From Luscinia megarhynchos (Eukaryota > Chordata > Aves > Passeriformes > Turdidae): a stretch of 64,000 nucleotides of DNA. Below are positions 1 through 10,935 of this stretch, one piece after another. The notes under the pieces are model-generated. The model was not told the origin of the DNA, did not search any database, and saw only the letters and a list, made by a program, of their open reading frames with translations. How positions within the stretch are numbered: the stretch's first letter is position 1; every line of letters starts with the position of its first letter. The stretch spans positions 46,901,761 to 46,965,760 of the forward strand of contig CM067592.1 of the NCBI GenBank assembly GCA_034336665.1, in the 5' to 3' direction. The position numbers and the translations under genes were made by a program.

Positions 1-161
1 AGATTATTCAAAATGATTGACAACTGAAAAACTCTAGAGCACCAGTGGCAATGTGTAGCCTACAGACTACTAGTCTTAAATTTCATTCTCTGAGCACCCA
101 TTATTGAGAGATTTTTTTTAAACACCCTTGATGACTCAGTAATATCAACAAAGTAAAAATT

Positions 162-746
162 TCACAGTCGATCATTAGTGATGCATGAGTCGAAGTTGTC
201 AGTGAGTTCTACACTGTCATTTTTAATCTTCTCCTCAAGATGACCTGTGAATTTTACCTCCTGAAAAAGGCTGATTTTATCTTGACATTTAATGGTAAAC
301 TTATGAGGAAATAAATAAAGGGCAGTTCCATCTGCTTTTTCAGAAAAAAACCCCTTCTTTATCAAATAATATTTCCCTGAGTTGAGATAGAGAAAGATAG
401 AAAGCACTTTATCTTCATATTTCTGAAATTTCTTTTTATTCAGGCTTGAAGGATTTTCTCTGTATCTTTTATCAGATAAGGAGATTACCAAAATCCCATA
501 TAGAGACTCTGAGCCATCTGCACCACCAGCAGAGGTTCTGTAACATCGCTTTATCTGGAGGTGGTCACCTTTAAACCAAATAACATGAAAAATATCTGCT
601 AACCATAACATCAGAAGGATTTTGAAGCCCTTCTTTGCTGGTATGCTACTCCCAGTGTGCTGAGGAGAGAATGTTTGACTACGATTTTGAGTGCAATTTT
701 GATTTCCCTGTTCTTTACTATGCAGGGTCCATCCATTTTCTATGTT
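162..746 (-). CDS. Unidentified long open frame, possible exon or gene relic
   Basis: Seen: a minus-strand frame is open for 195 codons, from just after a TAG (749-747) to a TGA at 164-162. The first ATG is at 611 and gives 149 residues; without that start the frame extends about 45 codons further upstream. The product is soluble-looking and Lys/Phe/Tyr-rich, with segments such as SLYGILVISLSDKRY and GTALYLFPHKFTIKCQ that look more like folded protein than chance translation. There is no clear signal peptide or membrane helix. A frame this long is unlikely in DNA this AT-rich. I do not recognise the family. The DNA just 5' of the frame on the minus strand is A-rich, with no polypyrimidine tract, so an acceptor there is not obvious. 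It could be a terminal exon, a fragment of a large exon, a retrocopy or chance. Confidence 0.35.
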   Translation of the reverse strand, partial: NIENGWTLHSKEQGNQNCTQNRSQTFSPQHTGSSIPAKKGFKILLMLWLADIFHVIWFKGDHLQIKRCYRTSAGGADGSESLYGILVISLSDKRYRENPSSLNKKKFQKYEDKVLSIFLYLNSGKYYLIKKGFFSEKADGTALYLFPHKFTIKCQDKISLFQEVKFTGHLEEKIKNDSVELTDNFDSCITNDRL

Positions 747-3189
747 CTATGGTCACTTTCTATTTTTTTATTTTTTTTTTTTTTACTTTTTAAAAAATTA
801 TATAATTTTTTTTAAAAAAATTAATTTTAGTGTGCAACTGTAACTTCATACATATCCCACTAAACATTAACCATCTGTCTATCTCATGGTTCTCCTCCAT
901 CCTTGCTGAATTTAGGTGAACATTTTGTTAGAGGAATTCTTCAATCACTAGGAGCATCATGTGTGGAGACTGAATTCCCCATAGATAAATACAGATTCCA
1001 CTGAAGTCATGTACAGTAATTAAAACTCTTAAAAATCTCTAATCCTAAAAAGGATTTTAAGACACCAAAACCATAAGCACAGTCATGCTTTGCAGAGTTT
1101 CCAAAATGTAAGAGTTTTAGAATAAAACTTTATATCTGTTTAGCTGGAGTGCAGTCTGACCCTTCTTAAGTGGCATCTGACTTGACCTGTGGTGCTCTAT
1201 TTTCACCCTTGGGGGGGCACATTTACTTCTTTTGCAAATCATTTGGCCATGGGCTTAAGAAGTGAAAATGAATCTGTGAGCTCCAGAAGATAAAAGTGAC
1301 CATGATCTTTCAGAAACAAAGTTTTATCTTTGATTTTGCAGAATGAGCATTAATGGAAATCTCTTCTTTACTCCCAGACTGTAATCAGCTGAATGAGAAG
1401 TCATTTATGGTGGCTAAGAGCTATCCTGATATGTCTAGAGGTGATGTGAAAGTGTGCTCTTTGGTATTGGAAGGTAAATGGAGGAAGAAACAAGATTTTT
1501 GCCCTTAGACTGTTTAAATGAAGCTGCAAGGCTGTAAGAAATTGTCAGGGAAAGGCTTTCCAGTATTTTTCTGTGAATTGATCTAACAAAATGAGTATTT
1601 CTGGAAGAATGACATGAAGTAATAGTTTTCTTGGCATTGAACCATAGCATCTTATATTGGTCATTCTCACCTTTGCCACCTGGCCCCTTGGCTAAACTAC
1701 AGTATAATATCTATCTCATCCATGGATTATCCCTGAATTCATCTGCTAATATTGTGTTCAGAACAAAAAAAAAATGCTCCCAATCTCTAAAGGAAATGCC
1801 ATCAAAAAACTATAGAGTGAACCAGAAAATGTTCAGTGCAAAACTAAAGACAAAGAAAGATAAATCTGGCAGGTTTCCATGCAAGATGAGTTTAGGATTT
1901 CCACCTACAATTTATTTAATTATCAGTGCCAGCTTCACAAAATGCTGCCATCAGAAAGTGAATAGATTGCAGGTGTGTTGAACTGAGTAGGTTTAAAATG
2001 TTGTGACTGCCTTAATGGCTACATATCCTGTAAAATGCATTCATTTTCAAGAGTGTGATTATGGTTTGCTTTTTATGTGCCATTATGTCTAATTTGTTTT
2101 ATGCTCAAACAGAGAAAGTTATTTTCCTCTTTCCAATTTATATGACAAACACGAAAGAATAATCAACTGATAAATATATTCATTTAATATGATTATATCC
2201 AGCTTCACTGTACAAGTACATACCACTCCTGAACTACATTAGCAACAAATAAATATTTTAAACATATGCAGTTCCACATTATCTAAGGACCTGATTTTTA
2301 AAACATATTATTCTTCTAATTAAAGGAGTGAAAATCATAGTTTTTAAGAAACATAAAATAAAGTCACAGGGACTTTGGATAACTCTTGGGAATTGATCTG
2401 TTTCACTGTTGAGACTTAGATTTTTGTTATGAAGACACAAAAAACCCCTGTCTGAACATTTTTGTAATAACTGTAAGCTAAATAATATTTCTTATAACTC
2501 TGGAAGACAATTTTCAAGCAGCTTTGCAAAAATCATAAAATTTTTACAGATTAATTATTTTTCATTTTCAAAAAATTATGAGATAAATAGTTAAATAATG
2601 AAAATTGTTAATTCTTTTCCAGTTCAAAAAGCCACTACAATTTTAAGGTATAGTCAATTAATCCATGCGTAATTTTAGTAATTGTGGTTTGAAGCCCAAG
2701 CTTTTTCTTTTTCTTTTTTGGGGTTGCTGAACACGATATTTTTAAATCATTTTACTATGATAGTAATACAGCAACAATAGAGTGATCAGTCTGAGGTAAT
2801 GATAGGATTACTGATGACCTTTGTGAATGTAATTTCTTTTGAAGATGCTACATTTGAGAAGCTGGGTTACTCTGCTTTTAGTAACCTCAAAAATCAATTA
2901 TTTAATATTTTAAATTGTTACAGTCTAATCTAAGTGAATGCAGAAAGACCTCTCAGCTTTTGTATAAAAGATTTCTACAGTTTGACACTTTTTCAAATGT
3001 GTGCTCCTGAACTATGACGGAAAGAAATAAGAAGTCAGGGAAAGAAACAAATCAATATCCACAATAAGAAATGTTTTGAGTACAGTAGAAAAAATAGATA
3101 TCAAAAGAGAAAGAAGAGCAGAATTGATCTGTGAAGTGGTAATTTTAAAACAAAGAGAATTTGCATTTCTGCTCTTAGCAACACAGGAT
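747..3189. other. AT-rich DNA, no gene recognised
   Basis: Unique-looking AT-rich sequence with a T-rich run near 761-783. Open frames are short (71 codons minus at 1435-1650, 116 codons plus at 1631-1981) and have no recognisable motifs. No repeat family was recognised. Confidence 0.5.
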
Positions 3190-4112
3190 GATTTTCCATT
3201 TGGGGCCAGTTCTGTTGAATAGCTTTATCAATGATCTGGATGGAAGAATTGAGTGCACTCTCATTCAGTTTGCAGAGGAGGAAGTCTGGTCAGAACGTTG
3301 CTGTGCTGGAGGGCAGGAAGGCTCTGCAGAGGGGTCTGGACAGGCTGGATTGATGGGCCAAGGCCAAAGGTGTGAGGTTCCCCAAGACTAAGGCTGGTCC
3401 TGCACCTGGGTCACAGCATGCAGTGCTGCAGGCTGGGGCAGGGTGGCTGGAAAGATGTGCAGCATAAAAGGACCTGAGAGTGCTGGTCAACAGCACCTGA
3501 ACATGAGCCAGGGCTGTGCCTGGGTGGCCAGGAAGGCCAGTGGCGTCCTGGCCTGTATCAGCAATGGTGTGGCCAGCAGGAGCAGGGCAGGGATTGTCCC
3601 CTCTATCGGCACTGGTGAGACAGAGCCTCGAGTGCTGTGTCCAGATCTGGGCCCCTCGCGACAGGAAGGACACGAGTGCTGGAGCATGCCCAGAGAAAGG
3701 CAAAGGAGCTAGTGAGGGGCCCGGAGAATAAGTCATAGAGTAGCTGAAGGGTTTATTTAGCCTGGAGAAAAGGAGGCTCAGGGGTGACCTTATCAGCGCC
3801 TGAATGGAGGCTGTAATCAGGTGAGAGTTGGTGTCCTCTCCTGTGAACCAGTGACAGGTGAAGGGGACACGGACTCATGCTGCACTAGGGGAGTTTAGTC
3901 AGGATATTAGAAAAAATTTCTTCGTTGGAACTGTGTGGTCAGGTGTTGGAACAGGATATCTTGGGAATTGTTGGAATTGCCATCCTTGGAAACATTCAAA
4001 ATAAATTGAGTGTTAGTGGACTTAGTGGCACTTAGTGGACTTGGCAGTGTGGGACCTGCTGATCTTAAAGATCTTTTCAATCTTAATTGTTCCACAAGTC
4101 TATGATTCTAAG
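3190..4112 (+). mobile_element. CR1 LINE, 5'-truncated copy
   Basis: This is the 3' part of a CR1 retrotransposon. It opens in the late reverse-transcriptase region: the frame from 3188 reads FINDLDGRIECTLIQFAEE, matching the conserved CR1 segment that runs into the catalytic FADD motif, here FAEE. It then passes through the usual post-RT region (cysteine-containing, then a segment ending in lysine/arginine-rich sequence) with several frame breaks. It ends in the CR1 3' UTR with a tail containing CTATGATTCTA near 4100-4111. The copy is 5'-truncated, as most genomic CR1s are, and cannot code. The small open frames at 3290-3736 on both strands are shadows of this decayed sequence. Boundaries are good to about 20 bp at the 5' side and a few bp at the tail. 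Confidence 0.85.
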
Positions 4113-6639
4113 AAGGCATTTATCTTGCATGCAATAAAAGATCTGGGAAAAAGATAAGTAAGTAGGCTTGCAGTCCTGTTCAAGTTTGGTCAGTGGCCAC
4201 TGGAACTGACATAAGAAGGGAAAATATGAAGAAATAGAATGGGCAGACAGGAGAAACAACATCTACATTAACAAGCAAACAATTGACAGGAAGAAAATGG
4301 CTTTCAAGGCCACCTGATGTAAACTGTTCTCAGATATTCCTCATTTAATTTATCAAGTATCAGTATTAAATTTAGAGGGACAGCAACAACTTATTCCTTG
4401 AAGATGAAGATTTGCATCTGGTTCAGATAGAGTTATATATTTTTTTTTTACAGTGGGAACCATAACATTAGTTTCAGGCCCTTAATCTTGACATTTTCCA
4501 CCCACCATGAACCTGTATAGGACACAAACCACACTTCATTTAAACTCATCCCTCTACACCTCTGTTTATAAGCAAAACACCTAATTTTGTGTTCTAAACT
4601 ATTAAGTCAACATTCCACTTAAAAAATCCATGCTACTACATGTGTTTTTAGTGAGGTAAATTATTCTTCCTAGGTCTTTAATCTTGTATCTCATGCAACT
4701 GCTATTTTCTTCCTTTATCAGAAGTCACTCAGCCACATTGATCCTGCCAATTGTTTAGGCAGTACAGGAGCGACACATGCTAGATACATATGTTTACCAT
4801 GATCAACCTTTCTTTTTGTGCAGATGGCCTGCCCTAAAAGTCTTTGAGCAAAAAGCTTAAACAGAGATAGCATATGTCATTCAATATAAGCAGCTGGCAT
4901 CTTTACCTCCTCCACACTTCTCTAGGAACTAGGTTTATGGGATTCATAGCAACAGCCTGGGAAGTTCATGTCTGCTCATCCTGGTCCTGGAGCTGCATTA
5001 CTGCTACAAGTTTTTCTCTAGTGGGAGGGTTTTCATTGTAGTCTCCCCATATCATTATGGGGAAAATAAAACCGATTGCCTTCATCAAGTTTTTCTCATA
5101 TGTGTGGACACTGGTTAAGTTCTATCAATTTTGGAAGTACTTCCCAGGATGTTATTAATTTTACAAATTTTTTTTTTTTTTTGTTTTGGGGACTGGGTCA
5201 GCACATCATATTCGTGTACCCAGAAATAAAATCATGACTATACAGTTTTCGTTCCCCCATCTCAGCCAAACTTCACACTTTCCTTTGTTGGAGAAATGAC
5301 AGTGGAGGTGTCTGAAGCCTCTGGCAGGCTGTGTAGAGCAAAGCAGGTCAACTGTGCAAAAAACCATTTCACTCTTGCCTAAATAAATAGGTCTTCCCTT
5401 TTTGTTCCTGTTGCATAATTATTCTGTTTGATCCTAATGACATAGTCTTTCAACTATGAATGGAAAGGGAATTATGCCATCTCCATCAGTAGGTAAAAAA
5501 ACCAAGGGCTTCCACATATTTGACTTGTCTGCATGGGTGAATGTGCAGAAAGTGAAAATGGGAAAAAATCCCAAAGAAGGTGGGTGACCAGGATGTCTTC
5601 TGTGAGTAGAAATACCTGTTTGATTTTCCATTCCTCTACAGAAGTAATCTTGCAGTTATATGTATTTTGGTATTCTTGTGGAGATACACCAATAGAATTA
5701 AACAGCATTTAAATATTTTTATAATGACTTCTTTTCTTACCCAAGACTGCATTAAGTTAAAAATTAGATACTACTGTGAATTTCTTCTCATTAGACTACT
5801 TTTAAATTTTTTCAATAAGATTTAGAAATGGCAACATTCTTATTAAACCATTCTAATTAACAGATATAAAAATGTTAATATTGTGATATTCCTTGAATGC
5901 CAGAACAAAAATATAAAAGGCAATTTTTTTAGCCTGAAATTAAAACATATTGCAATACCTCTAGAAAATCTGAACTTCTTTGGCAGCAATTAGAGATAAC
6001 AATAAGAGAAGGCTGGAAGGAGGGAGTTCTAAATTAAAAGAATGCATTATTTGTACTCTGTGAGAAACTAGAATAGGAGCAAATATATGCTTTAAAGTCC
6101 ATTGGACTCTATGACAACTTACAAAAGTCACATATGAAAATATTCAAAATATATTTCTATACTAATAATGAAATTCCTATTTCCTAAATACATATTTAAT
6201 ACATTCTATGAGGGTAGTCTTTGGTCTTACAATTTGTCCAGGAGACCAATAGACAATGATTCAGTTAAATGGGACATGAATAAGACTGGCTCTTAAACAT
6301 ACATATAAGGTGGCATATTAATTTAGCAAGGTGATACAGCAACTGATTTAAATCAGGGTACAAGTACAAAGTACACTTAGAAATAAGTAACAATTGTGAT
6401 ATACAGTTGACTCACATGAAAACATGATTTCCCTTACTGGTCTGTGTTATATGCTCACAGGAAGACATTCACACTTTTTGGCAGAGACAAACAATTATAT
6501 TTATATATATATATGGGTTGGTATGCTCATCTGATAATAACCAGCTGATTCTTTCAGCAGATGCAATAGCTGACATGCTCAGCCAACTAAGTTCCATTAA
6601 AAAACCACAAACTATTGCTTTAATTCCAGAGTACTGAAG
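4113..6639. other. AT-rich DNA, no gene recognised
   Basis: No gene or repeat family was recognised. It contains short T runs (around 4440 and 5167-5181) and a small TA-rich tract (6490-6513). Two overlapping minus-strand frames of 65 and 78 codons at 5434-5708 have no motif I can identify. Confidence 0.5.
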
Positions 6640-7176
6640 GAACTAGTGGCTGTTGTAACAGGACACTGTACTCAGCACTGGTAAGGTCACGCCTTGAGTT
6701 CTGGGCCCTTCACTACAAGAAGGACTTTGAGGTTCCTGAAGCAAGTCCAGAGAAGGGTGATGGAGATGGTGATTTGTCCAGAGAATAAATCCTATGAGGA
6801 GCAGCTGAGGGAGTTTGGGTTGCTTAGCCTGGAGGAAAGGAGGTTCAAGGGAGAACGAAACATTCTCTACAACTGCCTGGAAGGAGGTTGCACCCTGGTG
6901 GGGCTGGTCCCAGGGAACCAGTGACAGGGGGAGAGGACACGGCCTCAAGCTGTGCCAGAAGTTCCTGCTGGAGAGGAAGAATTTCTTCCCTGAAAGAGAT
7001 GTCAGGCATTGGAGCAGGATGCCTGTGGATGTAGTGGAGTTGCCATCCCTGGAAGTGTTCAAAAGATGACTGGATGTGGCACTTCATGCTATGGTTTAGT
7101 TCACGTGCTGGTGATTCGTCAGAGTTGAACTTGATGATCTTTGTGTTTTTTTCCAGCCTTAATGATTCTAGGATTT
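6640..7176 (+). mobile_element. CR1 LINE 3' fragment
   Basis: The sequence matches the end of CR1 ORF2 and the 3' UTR: a 'cactggtaaggtcacgcc...ctgggccc' block, then 'gtccagagaagggtgatgga', 'gagcagctgagggagtttggg' and 'cctggaggaaaggaggttcaagg', which are the successive conserved blocks of the avian CR1 3' end. It finishes at TAATGATTCTAGGATTT (about 7160-7176). It is 5'-truncated near 6640, plus strand, about 540 bp. Three small overlapping frames (6643-7069) are shadows. It lies 3 kb downstream of the CR1 at 3190-4112, in the same orientation. Confidence 0.85.
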
Positions 7177-7240
7177 TATCACATGTCTTGATCATCTACT
7201 GTTACAGTTTAGGTTTGCCAATTTTCATATACTTATTTTC

Positions 7241-7993
7241 TGTTGTGGGATAGGATTAGCAGCAAAAACAAGCCAGGCTTAAAACTTAAAAGGGTAGAAA
7301 GAAAAGCTTTATTAATAACACAAAGAAAACAGTAATAAGTTTAGGATACAGTGTTTAGACCACTCCCTCCTTCCCCACCCACCTCCCGCACCTTCTCAAC
7401 AACAACATACAGAGATACTTCAGTTATTCCTTCACTTAAATAATCTTTTCAGCTTACTTCAGGGAGAGGAGTTTCTTCTTGTTTGGCTATAGGGATTTTT
7501 CCAAGAGAAAAATAAAGTTCTGCTGTGTCTTCACTTTTATGAATTGCAGCTGCCTGGGAGTTTGCAAGATTGTGAAACTCCTCCTGTCTTTGCAGCCTTC
7601 TCAGAGCTGTGTTTGTGGGTCATGTCAAACTCATGGGGTATCACTTTTAAGGATAAGCTGTTCAAAAGCAAAAGTTCTCTTCATCTCTTTCCTCTGTTCA
7701 TACTTCATTCTCAGGAACAGAGGTCTCCCCTCTCCCTCGGGACAAAGGATCTTTTTCCTAAACACTTCAACCTCCCCATGACTTTTTCCACGATTTACAG
7801 GAATCTTCAGTGCAGTACAGTTCACCCCTATAGCTTACAAAAAGATTTTTTAACCAACTTTCACGGTATCTCCTCAATCTCCTTCCATCTGGAAACTTGG
7901 CTCTTACTTCACTAACTTTGGCGTAGTCTTTCTTCTCCATTTCTTCGTACTCAAGGGAGGATAGGAGGTCTGCAAGTCTTTTAAAATTTTACA
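7241..7993 (-). mobile_element. Probable solo LTR (ERVK-like)
   Basis: The block has LTR features when read on the minus strand. The low-coordinate edge reads TGTTGTGGGA, so the element would end ...TCCCACAACA on the minus strand. A polyadenylation signal (AATAAA on minus, TTTATT at 7308-7313) sits about 70 bp inside that edge. The interior is C/T-rich on plus, with blocks such as 'cctctccctcgggacaaagg' that I associate with songbird ERVK-type LTRs. The high edge is probably near TTTTACACA (about 7987-7995), where CR1 sequence begins. I did not find a convincing target-site duplication, so the limits are approximate. No retroviral coding sequence adjoins it, so if it is an LTR it is solo. Small open frames at 7479-7915 are not genes. 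Confidence 0.6.
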
Positions 7994-7999
7994 CAGAAG

Positions 8000-9184
8000 A
8001 TACAGGGGGCTATGAGTCTAACCTCAGTTCCTGAAAAATTCTGGAGAAGTTATACTGGAAGGTATTTAAGGAACAATGCAATCATCAGACACAGTCAACT
8101 CATGTTCAGAAAGGTAAAGTCCTGTTAGCTAAAATCCAATACTCTGTGATGAGGTCACCCACCTTGTGGATGAAGGGAAGGTGGTAGATGTAGTTTTTCT
8201 TGATTTTAGTAAGGATTTTGATGCACAAGGTCCTTCTGAACAAGTTGTTCACTTGTGGAATTAGGAGCTTCGTGTTGCTGTGTGAAGGCCTGGCTGAAGG
8301 GCAATACTCAAAGGATTGTGGTGAATGGGACCTACACCTGGCTGGTGACCAGCTAACAGCAGTGATCCTCATAACTCAATTCTAGGACCAATTCTGTTCA
8401 ATACATCTATCAACAGTATAGGTGAAGGAATTGAATGTACCATTAATGCTGTTGATACCAAACTGGGAGGTGCTCTTGACTCTCTTGGGGATTGAGAGAC
8501 CATGCACAGGGATGTAGATTGAAGAACTGGACAATAAGTAAGGTGTGAAATTTAACAAGTCCTTGTTCTGCACCTGTGATGAGTGACTAAGGATACAGGT
8601 CACACTCCCAAACTGGGAGAGAAATGGCTGGAGATCAGCCCTGCAGACAGGATCTGGGGTTGCTGGCTGGCAGCAGGCTCACAGTGAGCCAGCAGTGTGC
8701 CTGGGCAGCCAAGAGGGCAATCTGCATCCTGGGGACATCAAACACAGCACAGCCAGATGGTCAAAAGAAGGGGTGATCTTGCTGTGCACGGCATTGGTGC
8801 CACCTCACCTTGTGAGCTGAGTGCAGAGCTGGCTCCACAAACTAAGAAGGACATGAAGGTTCCTGAATGTGTTCAAGGGAGTGGCTGGAAGAAGTGGAGA
8901 GGGAGGTGCTGAGCTCTTCTCTCTGTGATCCAGTGACGATATGTGGGAGTGGTTCAAAACTGCACCAGGGGTGGTTAAAACTGGACGTTAGGAACCATTT
9001 CTTTACAGGGAAGGTGGTCAAACACTGGAACAGAATTCCTAGAGAGGTGGTCAACACTTCAGTCTTTTCAGAATTTATAACACTTGGACAATGCCTTTAA
9101 TAACAGGCTTTAAACTGGTCAGTCCTGAATTGGTCAGGCAATTGGACAAGATGATTTTTGTGTGTGTCTCCCACCTGAAGGGGT
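8000..9184 (+). mobile_element. CR1 LINE with RT remnant, 5'-truncated
   Basis: Translated piecewise, this shows the CR1 reverse transcriptase. A stretch resembling LTSVP...EK-ILE is at about 8018-8060, NNAIIRH is at about 8070-8090, and DEVTHLVDEGKVVDVVFLDFSKDFD is at about 8148-8222. The last contains RT motif A, with the consensus DFSKAFD here DFSKDFD. Frameshifts and stops break the frame throughout. The post-RT part and 3' UTR follow ('gtggttaaaactggacgttagg', 'acttggacaatgcc', 'ttggacaagatgattttt'). The copy reaches its true 3' end at about 9184, where the tail TTCTATTC merges into a microsatellite. The 5' end lies against the probable LTR at 7241-7993. It is non-functional. Confidence 0.85.
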
Positions 9185-9356
9185 TCTATTCTTATTCTTA
9201 TTCTTATTCTTATTCTTATTCTTATTCTTATTCTTATTCTTATTCTTATTCTTATTCTTATTCTTATTCTTATTCTTATTCTTATTCTTATTCTTATTCT
9301 TATTCTTATTCTTATTCTTATTCTTATTCTTATTCTTATTCTTGTTCTTGTTCTTA
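9184..9356 (+). repeat. (TTATTC)n microsatellite
   Basis: Hexanucleotide array of about 28 units, almost perfect for 25 units, then two A-to-G variant units (TTGTTC) near 9343-9352 before the pentamer array. It starts exactly at the 3' tail of the CR1 copy. The reading frames across it (Ser-Tyr, Phe-Leu or Lys-Asn dipeptides) are by-products of the repeat. Confidence 0.97.
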
Positions 9357-9358
9357 CT

Positions 9359-9485
9359 CCATTTCATTCCATTCCATTCCATTCCATTCCATTCCATTCC
9401 ATTCCATTCCATTCCATTCCATTCCATTCCATTCCATTCCATTCCATTCCATTCCATTCCATTCCATTCCATTCCATTCCATTCC
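9359..9485 (+). repeat. (ATTCC)n microsatellite
   Basis: Pentanucleotide array: one variant unit (ATTTC), then 24 consecutive perfect ATTCC units. It directly abuts the hexamer array and shares its ATTC core. The open frames over it (FHSIP and WNGME repeats) are artefacts. Confidence 0.97.
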
Positions 9486-9486
9486 A

Positions 9487-10640
9487 AACAAAGGTCATCC
9501 TCCAGTCCCCTCTGATTCTTTGTAAAGTTGTGGTTATTCACTTTGTACTTCTCAAAATGTTGTGAGGACCTCAGCCTCGCCCATCTCCTCTGGAGCCTTC
9601 TTACATGATGGGTGAGACAGGGCACAGAGCACTTGTCTCAAGACACCTGTTTCTTTACACAGAAAGTCTAGCTTCCCCACTAGTTTTTGTGGTGCTTCAC
9701 TCTTACATGACTCCACAGCTCATGCAATGCCTCAGGGTCAGGGAGCAATAGGCTTTTCTGCTATTCAAATTGCAATTATAAGGATCAACAGGAGAAATAA
9801 TTATGTGCTCTGCACGGAAGAGCTGGCCCTTGTCAGTGAACCTGCCTCCCCCCTTATTGCTGTCATCCACAGCACCAAGTGACCTTTACCTTTTAGCCCT
9901 ATGCTTTCAGCTTTGTTGTCAGTCAGACACATCAGACAGCAGCCATCAATAGAAACAGAAAGGGACCAATGTAATGCTATTTCCTTAAGAAAGGGAGAAA
10001 AAATGACAAACGCCACAGTTTTGGACAAGCTTTATTCCTCTCCATTTCCTCAACTCCTCTTACTGATAACTTGCTCTGATTTTTGAAAAAGCTCTCTCAC
10101 CTCTGTACTCACTAATCTCCAATTCCCCATCCTTCTCATTCTTTCTCTAGATTTCCATAGAGACCAATTTCTTTGTATTTTCTTGTCTCAGTCTGCACTC
10201 TACAATCTTATACTTCCCCCTTCTTTCCTAAAATCAGGGTGAAAATCTCTATGTTCACTGCTTTTTGCTCTAGTTACATACATTTCTTGATACATGTAAT
10301 ACATGTACTTCTTAGCTTGGACTCTGGTAGGTTTTGTATGATACAGAACAAATCTCCATCAGATATAGAAACAGCTCTCAATAAAACATTAAACCTCTAT
10401 TTTCAACTTACTTTTACATTTTTAAACAATAGTCACTCTTTTTGGCTATCACAAGAAAAAATTCTGAAAGCAATTTTAGAAAAGCAGTTTTTCTTCTTTC
10501 TCTAAATAAAATTCAGAAATTAAATTCATAGAGTTGCATCCCTGTTAATTGGCTGTAAAGTGATAGTTTATGTTGCTCATGATTAACCTTTCATAAAAAA
10601 TTGTAATTGCCATGCTGCTCATTAATAAAATACATTGTTG
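9487..10640. other. Unique-looking DNA, no gene recognised
   Basis: Mixed composition, no repeat family recognised. The longest open frame is 110 codons on plus (10173-10505). It is Phe/Ser-rich and looks like chance translation of T-rich DNA. Confidence 0.45.
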
Positions 10641-10746
10641 CACTCACCAGTGACAGAAATAGTAATTTACTGTCTGGTTTTTGATAGTGGATTTCAATAT
10701 CAGGAGCACTTACACTGCACATCACAGCTCCATCACTGAAGTTTAC

Positions 10747-10935
10747 CCAGGGGAGTGAGTCATCATAACTGTTTGTTGTCCAACTGCTGCCAGGCATTTC
10801 TTGCCATAGATTTCTACAATTTCACTGATATCATGAGCTCCAGAGTAGGGAGGTTGGAGTAAGCTGCTTTTTGACAGACTTTCTTTCTTCCATGGATGAT
10901 GTCCTAAAACCACTAGACATTCAAATATTTTAGAG
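10747..10935 (-). CDS. Exon-like segment, unidentified
   Basis: On the minus strand a fair acceptor (pyrimidine-rich stretch ending in TTAAG, AG at 10937-10936) is followed by 189 bp that stay open (a phase of 1 nt, 62 codons, 2 nt). The segment closes at GG|GTAAAC (donor GT at 10746-10745). The product contains FECLVVLGHHPWKKES and SGAHDISEIVEIYGKKCL, which look protein-like. I do not recognise the family. A second minus-strand frame (open 10821 to 10648) overlaps its 3' half and ends at an even better donor, CTG|GTGAGT (GT at 10647-10646), with the segment DDSLPWVNFSDGAVMCS. Both frames cannot be right if this is a real exon, unless a frameshift lies between them. No partner exon was identified. 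Confidence 0.3.

Noticed and set aside
3290..3736. 148-codon minus-strand frame
   Set aside because: Antisense shadow of the plus-strand CR1 copy.
9359..9485. ATTCC array as a piece of human-type satellite II/III
   Set aside because: It is a short simple array seeded next to a CR1 tail, with no satellite-style divergence and in an avian context.
9091..9625. Open frames of 117-163 codons with Ser-Tyr, Phe-Leu, Lys-Asn and FHSIP/WNGME repeats
   Set aside because: They are translations of the TTATTC and ATTCC microsatellites, open in several frames on both strands for the trivial reason that the units lack stops.
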